From contig NZ_CP026001.1 of NCBI RefSeq assembly GCF_003086775.1, positions 646,407 to 710,406 on the forward strand: 64,000 nucleotides of DNA. Direction: 5' to 3'. The stretch comes from Stenotrophomonas sp. ZAC14D1_NAIMI4_1. GTDB taxonomy: Bacteria; Pseudomonadota; Gammaproteobacteria; Xanthomonadales; Xanthomonadaceae. This document shows positions 7,810-15,803 of the stretch, in pieces (positions within the stretch are counted from its first letter, which is position 1; each line of letters begins with the position of its first letter). Both the position numbers and the translations under genes were made by a program. Under the pieces are notes generated by a model. It saw nothing but the letters and a program-made list of their open reading frames with translations. It was not told where the DNA came from and made no database searches.

Positions 7810-8597
7810 ACCATGGACAGGGATTGCTCGAGCACAACCGCGCGGCGTGGGACCGCCAGGCACGCGAGGCCAGCGACTGGTCGCGCCCGGTCGATGCCGA
7901 AACCATCGCTGCCGCACGCCAGGGACGCTGGCAGGTCCACCTGACGCCCCGCCCGCTGCCGCTGGACTGGCTGGGCGATGTACGCGGCCGCCGCATCCTC
8001 TGCCTGGCATCGGCCGGTGGCCAGCAGGCGCCGGTGCTGGCCGCCGCTGGCGCGGTGGTCACCGTGTTCGATCTGTCCGACGGGCAGCTGGCGCAGGACC
8101 GCCGCGTGGCCGAGCGCGATGGGCTGTCACTGCGCACCGTGCAGGGCGACATGCGTGACCTGCATGCCTTCGCCGATGGCAGCTTCGATGTGGTGTTCCA
8201 CCCCATTTCCAACCTGTACGTGCCGGATGTGCGCCCAATCTGGGCCGAGTGCCAGCGCGTGCTGGCGCGGGATGGCCTGCTGCTGGCCAGCTTCTACAAC
8301 CCGGTGGTGTTCGTGGGCGCGCGCGATCCGCAGCTGCAGGAACAGGGCCTGATCCGCCCGCGGTACGCCATTCCGTATTCGGACCTGGAAGACCTGCCGG
8401 CCGAAGAGCGCGAGGCCAAGCTGGCCCGTGGTGAAGCACTGACCTTCGGCCACAGCCTGGGCGACCTGATCGGTGGCCAGCTCGATGCCGGCTTCGTGGT
8501 CGAGCGCTTCATGGAAGACTGGCAGCCGCGCCCGCGTTTCCTGATCGACCGCTACCTGCCCACGTTCCTTGCCACCCGCGCCCGCCGGATCGGCTGA
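7806..8597 (+). CDS. Class I SAM-dependent methyltransferase
   Basis: A 263-residue methyltransferase. SAM-binding motif I is degenerate, RILCLASAGGQQAPVLAAAG. It is followed by TVFDLSDGQLAQDR (acidic ribose-binding residue), the GDMRDL motif and SFDVVFHPISNLYV. The fold is that of UbiE/Methyltransf_11 small-molecule methyltransferases. Its ATG overlaps the LysR stop (ATGA), so it is probably cotranscribed with the regulator. The substrate cannot be predicted. Confidence 0.85.
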   Translation: MNHGQGLLEHNRAAWDRQAREASDWSRPVDAETIAAARQGRWQVHLTPRPLPLDWLGDVRGRRILCLASAGGQQAPVLAAAGAVVTVFDLSDGQLAQDRRVAERDGLSLRTVQGDMRDLHAFADGSFDVVFHPISNLYVPDVRPIWAECQRVLARDGLLLASFYNPVVFVGARDPQLQEQGLIRPRYAIPYSDLEDLPAEEREAKLARGEALTFGHSLGDLIGGQLDAGFVVERFMEDWQPRPRFLIDRYLPTFLATRARRIG

Positions 8598-8658
8598 GGC
8601 GGATGCGGAAATGCCGGGGCGTACAATGGACGGCCCACGTCGTACAGGTAACCGTCCC

Positions 8659-9315
8659 TTGTCGTATCCCTATCCGTTGGTTGTGTTTGATCTGGACGGC
8701 ACGCTGGTGGACAGCGCGGCTGACATTGCCGAAGCACTGAACCGCACGCTGGAAGACATCGGCGTGGCGCGCGTGCCGGAAACCACCGTGCTGGGCTGGA
8801 TCGGTGATGGCGTGCGGCGGCTGGTCGAGCAGGCGGTGCACGCCGCCGGTCGCGACGTGGACCTGGCCGAGGTGATGCCGACCTTCATGGTGCATTACCG
8901 CGAATGCCTGCTGCGCAGCCCGCGCCTGTTCGATGGCGTGCCGGAAGCCCTGGCGTTGCTGCGCGCGCGCGGCGTGCCGCTGGCCATCTGCACCAACAAG
9001 CCGGCCGCGCTGGTGCCGCCGTTGCTGCAGCACCTGGGCATTGCGGATGCGTTTTCACTGGTGCTGGGCGGTGATTCGCTGCCGCAGCGCAAGCCCAGTG
9101 GCGAGCCGCTGCGGCACATCGCCGCGCACTTCGGCCAGGCGGTGGACGCCTGCCTGATGGTGGGTGATTCGCTCACCGATTACCGTGCCGCCGAAGACGC
9201 CGGCATGCCGATCGCGCTGGTGCGCTACGGCTATCCGCGCGGCCTGGATCTGGAAACGGCACATGCCGTGGCGGTCATCGACGACCTGCGTGACCTCCCC
9301 GGCCTGCAGCACTGA
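8659..9315 (+). CDS. gph: Phosphoglycolate phosphatase
   Basis: A 218-residue HAD phosphatase. Motif I is VVFDLDGTLVDSA, motif II is ICTNKP, a lysine lies in QRKPSG, and motif IV is VGDSLTDYRAAEDAGM. The CTNKP and GDS-TD signatures are those of Gph, which removes 2-phosphoglycolate formed during DNA repair. I take the TTG at 8659 (SYPYPLVVFDLDG follows) as the start because it places the HAD motif near the N-terminus. An ATG at 8626 would add eleven low-similarity residues, so the start is uncertain. Confidence 0.88.
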   Translation: MSYPYPLVVFDLDGTLVDSAADIAEALNRTLEDIGVARVPETTVLGWIGDGVRRLVEQAVHAAGRDVDLAEVMPTFMVHYRECLLRSPRLFDGVPEALALLRARGVPLAICTNKPAALVPPLLQHLGIADAFSLVLGGDSLPQRKPSGEPLRHIAAHFGQAVDACLMVGDSLTDYRAAEDAGMPIALVRYGYPRGLDLETAHAVAVIDDLRDLPGLQH

Positions 9316-9323
9316 CGCACTGG

Positions 9324-9400
9324 GTAGTGCCGGCCGCTGGCCGGCAACCCGTTGCACGCTGCCATAGACCATGACGCTGCCGGCCAGCGGCCGGCACTAC
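9324..9400. repeat. SMAG/REP inverted pair between convergent genes
   Basis: GTAGTGCCGGCCGCTGGCC begins at 9324 and its inverse ends at 9400, with about 28 bp between. The pair sits exactly between the ends of gph and btuB and could terminate or stabilise both transcripts. Confidence 0.8.
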
Positions 9401-9414
9401 CATGGCCGGCGTGG

Positions 9415-11262
9415 TTACTTCGGCTGGTACCGCACGCTCAGCTGGTACTCGCGGCCCGGCTGGTTGAACCACGCCACGGTCTCGTAGCGGCGGTCGAACA
9501 CATTGGCTGCGCGGGCCAGCAGCGACCACGACGGCGTCAGCGCGTACTCCGCGCGCAGGTCCAGCGTGCCGTAGCCGCGCACCTTCACCGTGTTGCTGGC
9601 GTCGTCGAAGCGCTTGCCGGCGCCCTGCACGGTCAGTCCGGCGCGGACGTCGCCGAAGCGGCGGTCCACGTCCAGGCGCGCGGTCTGCTGCGCGCGGCGC
9701 GGCAGCCAGTTGTCGAACTGCGCGCTGCCAGCGGTGCGGTTGCGCGGGTCGGTGTAGCTCAGCTGGCCATTGATGTCGAAGCCGGCCAGCACCACGCCTG
9801 CGGTCAGTTCGGCACCGCGGATACGCGCCTTCTCGATTTGCTGCATCATGAAGGTCGCCGCGTCGTAGGTGATCAGGTCATCGATGCGGGTCTCGTACAC
9901 GTCCACGCCCCAGTGCCAGCCCTGGCCGTGCTGCGACAGGCCGATGTTGGCGCTCTTCGACGTCTCCGGATCCAGCGTCGGTACGCCGCTCCACGGGTCG
10001 TACAGGTCGCTGAAGGTCGGTGCCTTGAACGCTGTGCCATAACTGGCATTCACGCGCAGACCGTGGCCCAGGTCCATCGCCCAGCCAAGGCTGCCGGTGG
10101 CGTGGTCGCCGAACTGCGCGTTGTCGTCGTTGCGCGCGCTCACCTGCAGCTGGTGGCGGCCGAAACGGCCCTGGTACTGCACGAACACGCCGGTGTTGCG
10201 GCGGCTGTCCACGAGATAGCCGGCGCTGCTGCCATCCAGGTTGTCCTCGCTCCAGTCCACGCCGGTACTCAGCAGCTGGCCCTCGGCCAGGCCGATATCG
10301 GCCTGCAGCGAGGCGTTGTCGCGGTGCGTCTGCGCGCTGCCGGACACACCGAGGTCGCCGTAGTTGTCCGACTCGTTGTCGCTGCGGCCGACGCTGGCGG
10401 TGAAGGCCAGGCGCTCGGACGGGGTGTAGCGCACCTTGCCGGACATCACCTGTTGCAGCGTTTCCGAGTAGTTGTAGTAGCCGTCGTAGTGGTTCTCGCC
10501 TTCGGCACGCAGGGCGCTGCCTTCCACGCTCCACTGCTCGTTGAAGGTGTAGCCACCGCGCAGGCTCTTGGACAGGTTGCGGTAGCCATCGCGGTCGGGC
10601 TCATCGGCGAAGCAGCCGGTGAACAGCGTGGCCGAGCCGCGGCAGGCATTGATGCCGTCGGTGTGCTGGTAGGCGATATCGGCGCCGAACCAGCCGCGCT
10701 CGCCGCTGCCACCGATGCCACCGCTGGCTTCGCGCAGGCCATTGCTGCCGCCGCCCAGCTGGAAGTGCGGCGCAAACCCGCCCTGGTTGCGGCGGGTGAA
10801 GATCTGGATGACGCCACCGATGGCATCGGCGCCGTACAGGCTGGACTGCGGCCCGCGCACGATTTCCACGCGCTCGATCTGCGCCAGCGGCAGGTCCTGG
10901 TACATCGCCAGGCCAAGGTCGGCACTGTTGATGCGCACGCCATCGACCAGCACCACGGTGTGCGAGGAATTGGTGCCGCGCAGGAACAGCGAGCTCTGCT
11001 TGCCGAGGCCACCGCTGTTGGTCAGGTTGATGCCGGCGCGGCCGGCCAGCAGTTCCTGCAGCGAGGTGGCCTGGCTGGATTCGATCTGTGCGCGGTCGAT
11101 CACCTGCGCCGGTGCGATGCTGTCCTGCAGGGCGATGGGGGTGCGCGTGGCGGTCACCAGCACCTGATCCAGCGCAGCGGTGTCATCGCTCGCCTGGGCA
11201 TGGGCCAGGGCGGGCAGGGCGGCCAGCACGGCCAGGGACAGCATTCGGAACTGCAGCTTCAT
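9415..11262 (-). CDS. btuB: TonB-dependent vitamin B12 receptor
   Basis: A 615-residue outer-membrane receptor. It has a signal peptide (MKLQFRMLSLAVLAALPALAHAQ), a TonB-box region (LDQVLVTATRTP), a plug domain with LQELLAGRAGINL and RVEIVRGPQSSLYGADAIGG, and a 22-strand barrel ending in aromatic residues. Length and plug match BtuB (about 600). The assignment is strengthened by the cobalamin riboswitch directly upstream on the same strand. The ATG at 11262 follows a GGAG and begins the signal peptide; the longer frame runs through the riboswitch. It imports cobalamin using TonB-ExbBD energy. Confidence 0.93.
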   Translation of the reverse strand: MKLQFRMLSLAVLAALPALAHAQASDDTAALDQVLVTATRTPIALQDSIAPAQVIDRAQIESSQATSLQELLAGRAGINLTNSGGLGKQSSLFLRGTNSSHTVVLVDGVRINSADLGLAMYQDLPLAQIERVEIVRGPQSSLYGADAIGGVIQIFTRRNQGGFAPHFQLGGGSNGLREASGGIGGSGERGWFGADIAYQHTDGINACRGSATLFTGCFADEPDRDGYRNLSKSLRGGYTFNEQWSVEGSALRAEGENHYDGYYNYSETLQQVMSGKVRYTPSERLAFTASVGRSDNESDNYGDLGVSGSAQTHRDNASLQADIGLAEGQLLSTGVDWSEDNLDGSSAGYLVDSRRNTGVFVQYQGRFGRHQLQVSARNDDNAQFGDHATGSLGWAMDLGHGLRVNASYGTAFKAPTFSDLYDPWSGVPTLDPETSKSANIGLSQHGQGWHWGVDVYETRIDDLITYDAATFMMQQIEKARIRGAELTAGVVLAGFDINGQLSYTDPRNRTAGSAQFDNWLPRRAQQTARLDVDRRFGDVRAGLTVQGAGKRFDDASNTVKVRGYGTLDLRAEYALTPSWSLLARAANVFDRRYETVAWFNQPGREYQLSVRYQPK

Positions 11263-11389
11263 CGGGAGGACTCCGGGTGCCACGCACGCCCGCGTGGCGA
11301 AGGGGAGGAGCCACGAAGGCAGGCACGCGCCGAAGCCGCGGCAGATGCCGCGATCATCCAGCGCCATGCCCACCGCATCGCGACCTGAG

Positions 11390-11572
11390 GCTTCCGGGCC
11401 GGTCTCCGGGCTTGCCGCCAGGTGGCGCGAGGCCACCGTCCAGGCGCCTTCCCATGCCGGTGGCACAGTGGCGGTATTGCCTGGAACAGACGTGCTTACC
11501 GTTGCGGGGGCAGCGCCGGCCTGGCGTGTTGCCACGCGTCACCGGCTTCCCGTTTCAACCTGCCGGCCGCGG
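11390..11572 (-). promoter_or_regulatory. Adenosylcobalamin riboswitch upstream of btuB
   Basis: On the minus strand the region contains, in order, GAAACGGGAAGCCGGTG (11540-11556), GCTGCCCCCGCAACGGTAA, and the B12 box AGCCCGGAGACCGGCC (11397-11412). These are the conserved cores of the Cobalamin (AdoCbl) riboswitch. It ends about 130 nt before the btuB ATG, so binding of adenosylcobalamin should switch off btuB expression, most likely at translation initiation. I see no U-tract terminator in the remaining leader. Confidence 0.93.
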
Positions 11573-11621
11573 CCGCAGGTCACCTGGAAGTGGGCGCAGT
11601 CTACGGCATCGCCGGCGGCCC

Positions 11622-11645
11622 GTAGAGTCGAGCTTGCTCGACTGC
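11622..11645. repeat. SMAG/REP palindrome
   Basis: GTAGAGTCGAGCTTGCTCGAC, a single copy, lies between the btuB riboswitch and the CobC-like phosphatase gene. Confidence 0.7.
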
Positions 11646-11744
11646 CTTGGCTGTGCCCGTAGAATATCCCCTCGCTCCCGTGGTGCCGTTGCCGATGTCC
11701 CGCTGTTTTCCGCTGTTCCCGCGTTGCCTGCAGAGGACGCACGC

Positions 11745-12323
11745 ATGATCCTCGACCTGGTCCGCCATGCCGGCAACGGCCGCGACGAGTTCCTCGATGG
11801 CCGCAGCGATCCGCCGCAGCTGGCCCGCCTGCCGCAGGAACTGGTCGACGCCTATGCCGGGCACGACTGGCAGCGGGTGATCAGCTCGCCGCGCCTGCGC
11901 TCGCTGCATACGGCGATGGCCCTGGCCACCCCGCGCGGGCTGGACGTGGACGCGGACGAGGAATGGGAAGAACTGGATTTCGGCGATTGGGACGGACAAT
12001 CGCTGTTCGACCTGCCGGAGGATGCGCTGGCGGCCTTCCACGCCGATCCGCATGCCTACCCGCCGCCCAATGGCGAAAGCTGGGGCCACTTCGAACGGCG
12101 CATTGCGCGCGCGCTGGATCGCCTGCTGGACGATGAGGATCCGCTGCCCACCGTGGTGGTCAGCCATGGCGGCCCGCTGCGCATGGTGCTGTCACAGGTC
12201 TGCGGGTTGCCGCTGTCACTGTGCTGGGCGCTGCGCATCGACCACGGCACGCGCCTGCGGGTGTGGCTGGAACGCGGTGAAGTAGGCCTGGTGGGCGAGC
12301 TGCTGGAACTGCAGCAGCCGTAA
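11745..12323 (+). CDS. Histidine phosphatase, CobC-like (alpha-ribazole phosphatase candidate)
   Basis: A 192-residue histidine-phosphatase-superfamily protein. The RHG motif is modified to LVRHAGN with the nucleophilic His at residue 8. A second catalytic His lies in VVVSHGGPLRMVL, and WEELDFGDWDGQ provides the acidic residue typical of CobC. Alpha-ribazole phosphatase acts in assembly of the lower ligand of cobalamin. The divergent cobalamin-riboswitch/btuB unit supports a B12 role, but no other cob gene is in the window, so a general phosphatase remains possible. AGAGGA precedes the ATG. Confidence 0.75.
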   Translation: MILDLVRHAGNGRDEFLDGRSDPPQLARLPQELVDAYAGHDWQRVISSPRLRSLHTAMALATPRGLDVDADEEWEELDFGDWDGQSLFDLPEDALAAFHADPHAYPPPNGESWGHFERRIARALDRLLDDEDPLPTVVVSHGGPLRMVLSQVCGLPLSLCWALRIDHGTRLRVWLERGEVGLVGELLELQQP

Positions 12324-12330
12324 CCGCGAC

Positions 12331-12405
12331 CGCCGGGCATGGCCCGGCGCTACCGATCCCGCACGCCCGCACCGCCGTGGTAGTGCCGGCCGCTGGCCGG
12401 CATTC
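12331..12405. repeat. Two SMAG/REP palindromes
   Basis: An inverted copy (CCGGGCATGGCCCGGCGCTAC) at about 12334-12355 and a GTAGTGCCGGCCGCTGGCC copy at about 12379-12401 lie between the convergent phosphatase and TfoX-like genes. Confidence 0.75.
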
Positions 12406-12422
12406 CCAGCAATGCGGACGCT

Positions 12423-12785
12423 CTAATCCTCGTCCGCGCTCTCGGCAAAGCGCTCTTCGCCGTCATCCTCGTTGTCGAAGCGCTGCTCATGCACCGGGCC
12501 CGATGCCGGGCCGGCGGCCTTCAACGGATGCGCGGCGATGCGTGCCTCGTAATCCTGCACCAGCGCCTCGCGCTGTGCTTCGCCCAGTTCCTGCCAGTGG
12601 CAATCCAGCAGCGCGCCTTCCAGCGAATAAAGCAGGTTCAAGCTGGGCTTGAAGCCGGCGCGCTTGACCTTGACGAAGGCCCCGACCGCGCCGAGCGCAG
12701 CCAGGTCCTCGCGGCTGCGCAGGCCGACCTGGCGCAGCCACGCCGCACTCTTCGGGCCGATGTTGCGCAGCTTGGGTGCGCTCAT
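12423..12785 (-). CDS. TfoX/Sxy C-terminal domain protein
   Basis: A 120-residue protein whose N-terminal 80 residues match the TfoX C-terminal domain (LRNIGPKSAAWLRQVGLRSREDLAALGAVGAF), a helix-hairpin-helix-like fold. The C-terminus is acidic (DNEDDGEERFAESADED). The N-terminal TfoX domain found in the competence regulator Sxy is absent, as in many stand-alone family members of unknown role. Its start overlaps the stop of the upstream fRMsr gene, so the two are cotranscribed. Confidence 0.82.
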   Translation of the reverse strand: MSAPKLRNIGPKSAAWLRQVGLRSREDLAALGAVGAFVKVKRAGFKPSLNLLYSLEGALLDCHWQELGEAQREALVQDYEARIAAHPLKAAGPASGPVHEQRFDNEDDGEERFAESADED

Positions 12786-13264
12786 CCCAGGGCCTCGACG
12801 AACACGCGGGCGATGGCTTCCAGCCCGGCCTGGTCCTCGGCATCGAAGCGGCCCACCTTCGGGCTGTCGATGTCGAACACGCCGATCAGCTCATCACCGC
12901 GCAGCAGCGGCACCACCAGTTCCGAGCGCGAGGCCGAATCACAGGCGATGTGGCCCGGGAAGGCATCGACGTCTTCCACGCGCTGGGTGACGCGCTGGCT
13001 GGCAGCGGCACCGCACACGCCCTTGTCCAGCGGGATGCGCACGCAGGCCGGCAGGCCCTGGAACGGGCCGACCACCAGCTCCTTGCCGTCGTACAGGTAG
13101 AAACCCACCCAGTTCAGGTCGGGAAGGGAGTGGTAGACCAGTGCGGAGAGGTTGGCCGCGTTGGCGATGCGGTCGGACTCGCCGTAGACCAGGCCTCGGG
13201 CCTGTTCCAGCAGCTGGGCGTATTGTTCCGGCTTGCTGCCGGTGAGCGAGGCGTTGGCGAACAT
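12782..13264 (-). CDS. msrC: Free methionine-(R)-sulfoxide reductase (GAF domain)
   Basis: A 160-residue single GAF-domain protein. The fRMsr signatures are LNWVGFYLYD, LVVGPFQGLPACVRIPLDKGVCGAAA (two catalytic cysteines) and HIACDSASRSELVVPLL (third cysteine). The enzyme reduces free L-methionine-R-sulfoxide using thioredoxin. It is followed by the TfoX-domain gene (ATGA overlap). Together with MsrA and MsrB a few kb away it makes three methionine-sulfoxide repair enzymes in 6 kb. Confidence 0.93.
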   Translation of the reverse strand: MFANASLTGSKPEQYAQLLEQARGLVYGESDRIANAANLSALVYHSLPDLNWVGFYLYDGKELVVGPFQGLPACVRIPLDKGVCGAAASQRVTQRVEDVDAFPGHIACDSASRSELVVPLLRGDELIGVFDIDSPKVGRFDAEDQAGLEAIARVFVEALG

Positions 13265-13331
13265 GCCTGCAGTCTAGCAAGCGTACGGGACCAGCGATAA
13301 TGCACGCTCTGTTGCATGCCTGGAGCCATCG

Positions 13332-14024
13332 ATGCCCCTGCCCACCCTGATGCCGCCGGCGGTGTTCGTCACCGGCACCGATACCGAGATCGGCAAGACC
13401 GCCAGCAGCACCGCGCTGCTGCATGCACTGCGCCGGCGCGGACTGCGCGCGGTGGGCATGAAGCCGGTCGCAAGCGGCAGCCAGGACCTGGGCCACGGCC
13501 TGCGCAACGAGGATGCGCTGGCGCTGCAGGCGGCCAGCTGGCCGGTGCCGGACTACGCCGATCTGAACCCCTATGCGCTGCGGCAGCCGCTGGCACCTGA
13601 ACTGGCTGCGGCCGAGGACGGCGTGGAGGTGCAGCTGGCGCCGATCGTGGCCGCCTTCGAGCGCCTGCGTGCGCAGGCCGATGTGGTGGTGGTGGAAGGC
13701 GTGGGCGGCTGGCTGGCGCCGGTGTCGGCCACGCTGGACCAGCTCGACCTGGTGCGCGCGCTGCGCCTGCCGGTGCTGCTGGTGGTGGGCATGCGCCTGG
13801 GCTGCGTGAACCATGCACGGCTGACCGCGCAGTCGCTGCAGGCCAGCGGCGTGGAGTGCCTTGGCTGGATCGGCAACCACATCGATCCGGCCATGCAGCG
13901 CCAGGATGAAAACATCGCCACCCTCCAGCAGCGCCTGCCGATGCCGTGCTGGGGCCGCCTGCCGTACCTGCCGGGCGCGGATGGCCAAACCCTGGGCGCA
14001 CACCTGGGAGCGGAGCAGCGGTAG
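13332..14024 (+). CDS. bioD: Dethiobiotin synthetase
   Basis: A 230-residue P-loop protein. The Walker A variant is VFVTGTDTEIGKT (about residues 12-24), followed by MKPVASG, VVVEGVGGWLAPVS and LRLPVLLVVGMRLGCVNHA, all standard BioD motifs. It closes the ureido ring of dethiobiotin from diaminopelargonic acid, CO2 and ATP. No other bio gene is adjacent in the window. The stop codon is embedded in a SMAG repeat, so the 3' end of the mRNA carries that stem-loop. Confidence 0.95.
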   Translation: MPLPTLMPPAVFVTGTDTEIGKTASSTALLHALRRRGLRAVGMKPVASGSQDLGHGLRNEDALALQAASWPVPDYADLNPYALRQPLAPELAAAEDGVEVQLAPIVAAFERLRAQADVVVVEGVGGWLAPVSATLDQLDLVRALRLPVLLVVGMRLGCVNHARLTAQSLQASGVECLGWIGNHIDPAMQRQDENIATLQQRLPMPCWGRLPYLPGADGQTLGAHLGAEQR

Positions 14025-14151
14025 AGTCGACTGTCAGTCGACTATCGCGCGCAGCGCGGGGTCTGATCAGGAGCAGTCGACCAACGGTCGACTCTACCCG
14101 GCAATCCGATACGAACGGCACCGCGATTGCCGGCCAGCGGCCGGCACTACC
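14021..14151. repeat. SMAG/REP cluster between convergent bioD and MocR genes
   Basis: Three palindromes: GTAGAGTCGACTGTCAGTCG from 14021, an inverted copy ending at about 14097, and an inverted CCGGCCAGCGGCCGGCACTAC ending at 14150. They overlap the 3' ends of both flanking genes. Confidence 0.78.
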
Positions 14152-15589
14152 GCGCTGCCAGCTCCCGCGCGATCGCGCCCAGCCGTTCCACCGCGCTGAT
14201 GAAGCGTGCATCCAGCGCCTGGCAGCACGACAGCCGCAGGCAATGCCGGTAGCGCGCGCCACGCGAATACACCTGGCCGGGCATGAACACGATGTCCTCG
14301 GCCAGCGCACGCTCGAACAGTTCACGCGTGTCCACGCCAGGCAGCTCCAGCCACAGCAGGAAGCCCCCCTGCGGTTCGGTGGCGCGGGTGCCGGCGGGGA
14401 AGTGCTCGGCCACCAGCTGCCGCAGGCGACCCACCTGTTCGCGGTACAGCCGGCGCATGCGGTGCAGGTGGTGCTCGTAGCTGCCCGCTTCCAGATAGGC
14501 GGCCACTGCATCACCCAGCAGCTGCGGTTCACCGCCGGTGGACTGGAACTTCAACAGGGCGATGCGCTCGGCGAAGCGACCACCATCGAGCCAGCCGATG
14601 CGGTAATCCGGTGCCAGCGTCTTGGAGAAGCCCCCCACCACCATCACCCAGCCATCGCGATCGAATGCCTTCAGCAGCGGCGCAGGCGGTTCGCAGAACT
14701 GCAGCTCGGCATACACCGCATCCTCGATCAGCGGCAGCTGGTGTGCGTTGACCAGTTCGGCCAGGCGCTGCTTGGCCGCCGTCGGCATGGTGCAGCCCAG
14801 CGGGTTGTGCACCGTGGGCATCACCACCAGCGCGGCCAGCGGCGTGTGCTCCAACAGCGCTTCCAGCGCATCGACGTCCAACCCGTGCTGCGGGTGGGTG
14901 GGCAGCTCGATGGCCTGCAGGCCGAGGTTGGCCAGCAACGGGTACAGGTTGAAGTAGGAGGGGGCCTCGATGCCGACGGCCGCGCCCGGTTCGGTCACCG
15001 CGCGCAGGGCCAGCTGCAGCGCTTCCATCGCGCCGTGGGTCAACAGCAGGCGGTCGGCGTGGGTGTGCAGGCCCATCCGCGGGCCGCGCCGTTCGATCTG
15101 TGCCAGCAGGCGCGGCGAGCCATTCGGGCGCGCATAGGTTTCCACCGTCTGCTGGCCGTGGCGCAGCACCTGTGCGGTGTGCCGGGCCAGCTGCGCGCCG
15201 GGATAGAACTGCCGCCCACGTGGCCCGGCGAAGGCGAGATCGATCACCCCGGGGCGTCGCTGCGCCTCGAGCACGCGGGCCATCAGCGCCTGCTGCAGCG
15301 GTGCGGTGGGGGCCGAGGGGGCATCGCGCAGTGATCGCTGCGGCACCGACAGGCGTGGCGCCACCTCGAAGCCGGCCTTCGGCCGTGGCACCACCAGCCC
15401 TGCATCTTCCAGCTGCCGATAGGCGGCGATGACGGTGTTCAGGCTCAGCTGGCGCTGCGCCGCCATCTGCCGCAGCGAGGGCAGGCGGCTGCCCACCGGC
15501 AGGCGGCCGCCGTGGATCGCTTCGGCCAGTTCATCGGACAGGCGCTGGTAGCGCGGTGGGGCCGGGGTGGCGCGTGGATCTGTATCCAT
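14147..15589 (-). CDS. MocR-type regulator (GntR HTH plus aminotransferase-like domain)
   Basis: A 480-residue protein with an N-terminal GntR winged HTH (PRYQRLSDELAEAIHGGRLPVGSRLPSLRQMAAQRQLSLNTV...) and a fold-type I aminotransferase domain. The PLP lysine is in VVGGFSKTLAP, and PTVHNPLG and DAVYAEL motifs are present. MocR proteins bind PLP or an aldimine and control amine, B6 or amino-acid genes, often from an adjacent divergent promoter. I chose the ATG at 15589 (MDTDPRAT); an ATG at 15604 is also possible. The target is unknown. Confidence 0.9.
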   Translation of the reverse strand: MDTDPRATPAPPRYQRLSDELAEAIHGGRLPVGSRLPSLRQMAAQRQLSLNTVIAAYRQLEDAGLVVPRPKAGFEVAPRLSVPQRSLRDAPSAPTAPLQQALMARVLEAQRRPGVIDLAFAGPRGRQFYPGAQLARHTAQVLRHGQQTVETYARPNGSPRLLAQIERRGPRMGLHTHADRLLLTHGAMEALQLALRAVTEPGAAVGIEAPSYFNLYPLLANLGLQAIELPTHPQHGLDVDALEALLEHTPLAALVVMPTVHNPLGCTMPTAAKQRLAELVNAHQLPLIEDAVYAELQFCEPPAPLLKAFDRDGWVMVVGGFSKTLAPDYRIGWLDGGRFAERIALLKFQSTGGEPQLLGDAVAAYLEAGSYEHHLHRMRRLYREQVGRLRQLVAEHFPAGTRATEPQGGFLLWLELPGVDTRELFERALAEDIVFMPGQVYSRGARYRHCLRLSCCQALDARFISAVERLGAIARELAAR

Positions 15590-15619
15590 TGGACTGGCCT
15601 GCATCTGGAGCTGTACCCA
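15576..15619 (-). promoter_or_regulatory. Paired direct repeats at the MocR gene start (candidate operator)
   Basis: Two 13-bp direct repeats, GGATCTGTATCCA (15576-15588) and GGAGCTGTACCCA (15607-15619), are spaced 31 bp start to start, about three helical turns. The first overlaps the assigned start codon. MocR regulators typically bind two direct half-sites on one DNA face, so these are candidate autoregulatory sites. Confidence 0.45.
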
Positions 15620-15686
15620 TGATGCCGCCGAGCCTAGCATGGTGCCGTCGGTGGGGCCTGATCGGGGCCTGGCCGATCCATTTCAA

Positions 15687-15719
15687 ACGCATGGCCGCAG
15701 GGCCGTGCGTCTTTTTTTT
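15687..15719 (+). terminator. Rho-independent terminator with no upstream gene on its strand
   Basis: The stem ACGCA-T-GGCC / GGCC-G-TGCGT with a GCAG loop is followed by C and eight T residues, a strong intrinsic terminator on the plus strand. The nearest plus-strand coding gene is bioD, far upstream behind a convergent gene. The terminator may therefore end a short noncoding transcript starting in 15590-15685. Confidence 0.8.
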
Positions 15720-15726
15720 GTAGAAA

Positions 15727-15795
15727 TAGTGCCGGCCGCTGGCCGGCAACCGTGTCATCGCGATTGCGAGGATGCCGGCCAGCGGCCGGCACTCC
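15727..15795. repeat. SMAG/REP inverted pair
   Basis: GTGCCGGCCGCTGGCCGGCA at about 15729 and its inverse ending at about 15795 lie downstream of msrA. Confidence 0.75.
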
Positions 15796-15803
15796 CGGGT
15801 ACG

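Noticed and set aside
9352..11388. A 678-codon plus-strand open frame
   Set aside because: It is antisense to btuB, which has signal peptide, plug and barrel features and a matching riboswitch.
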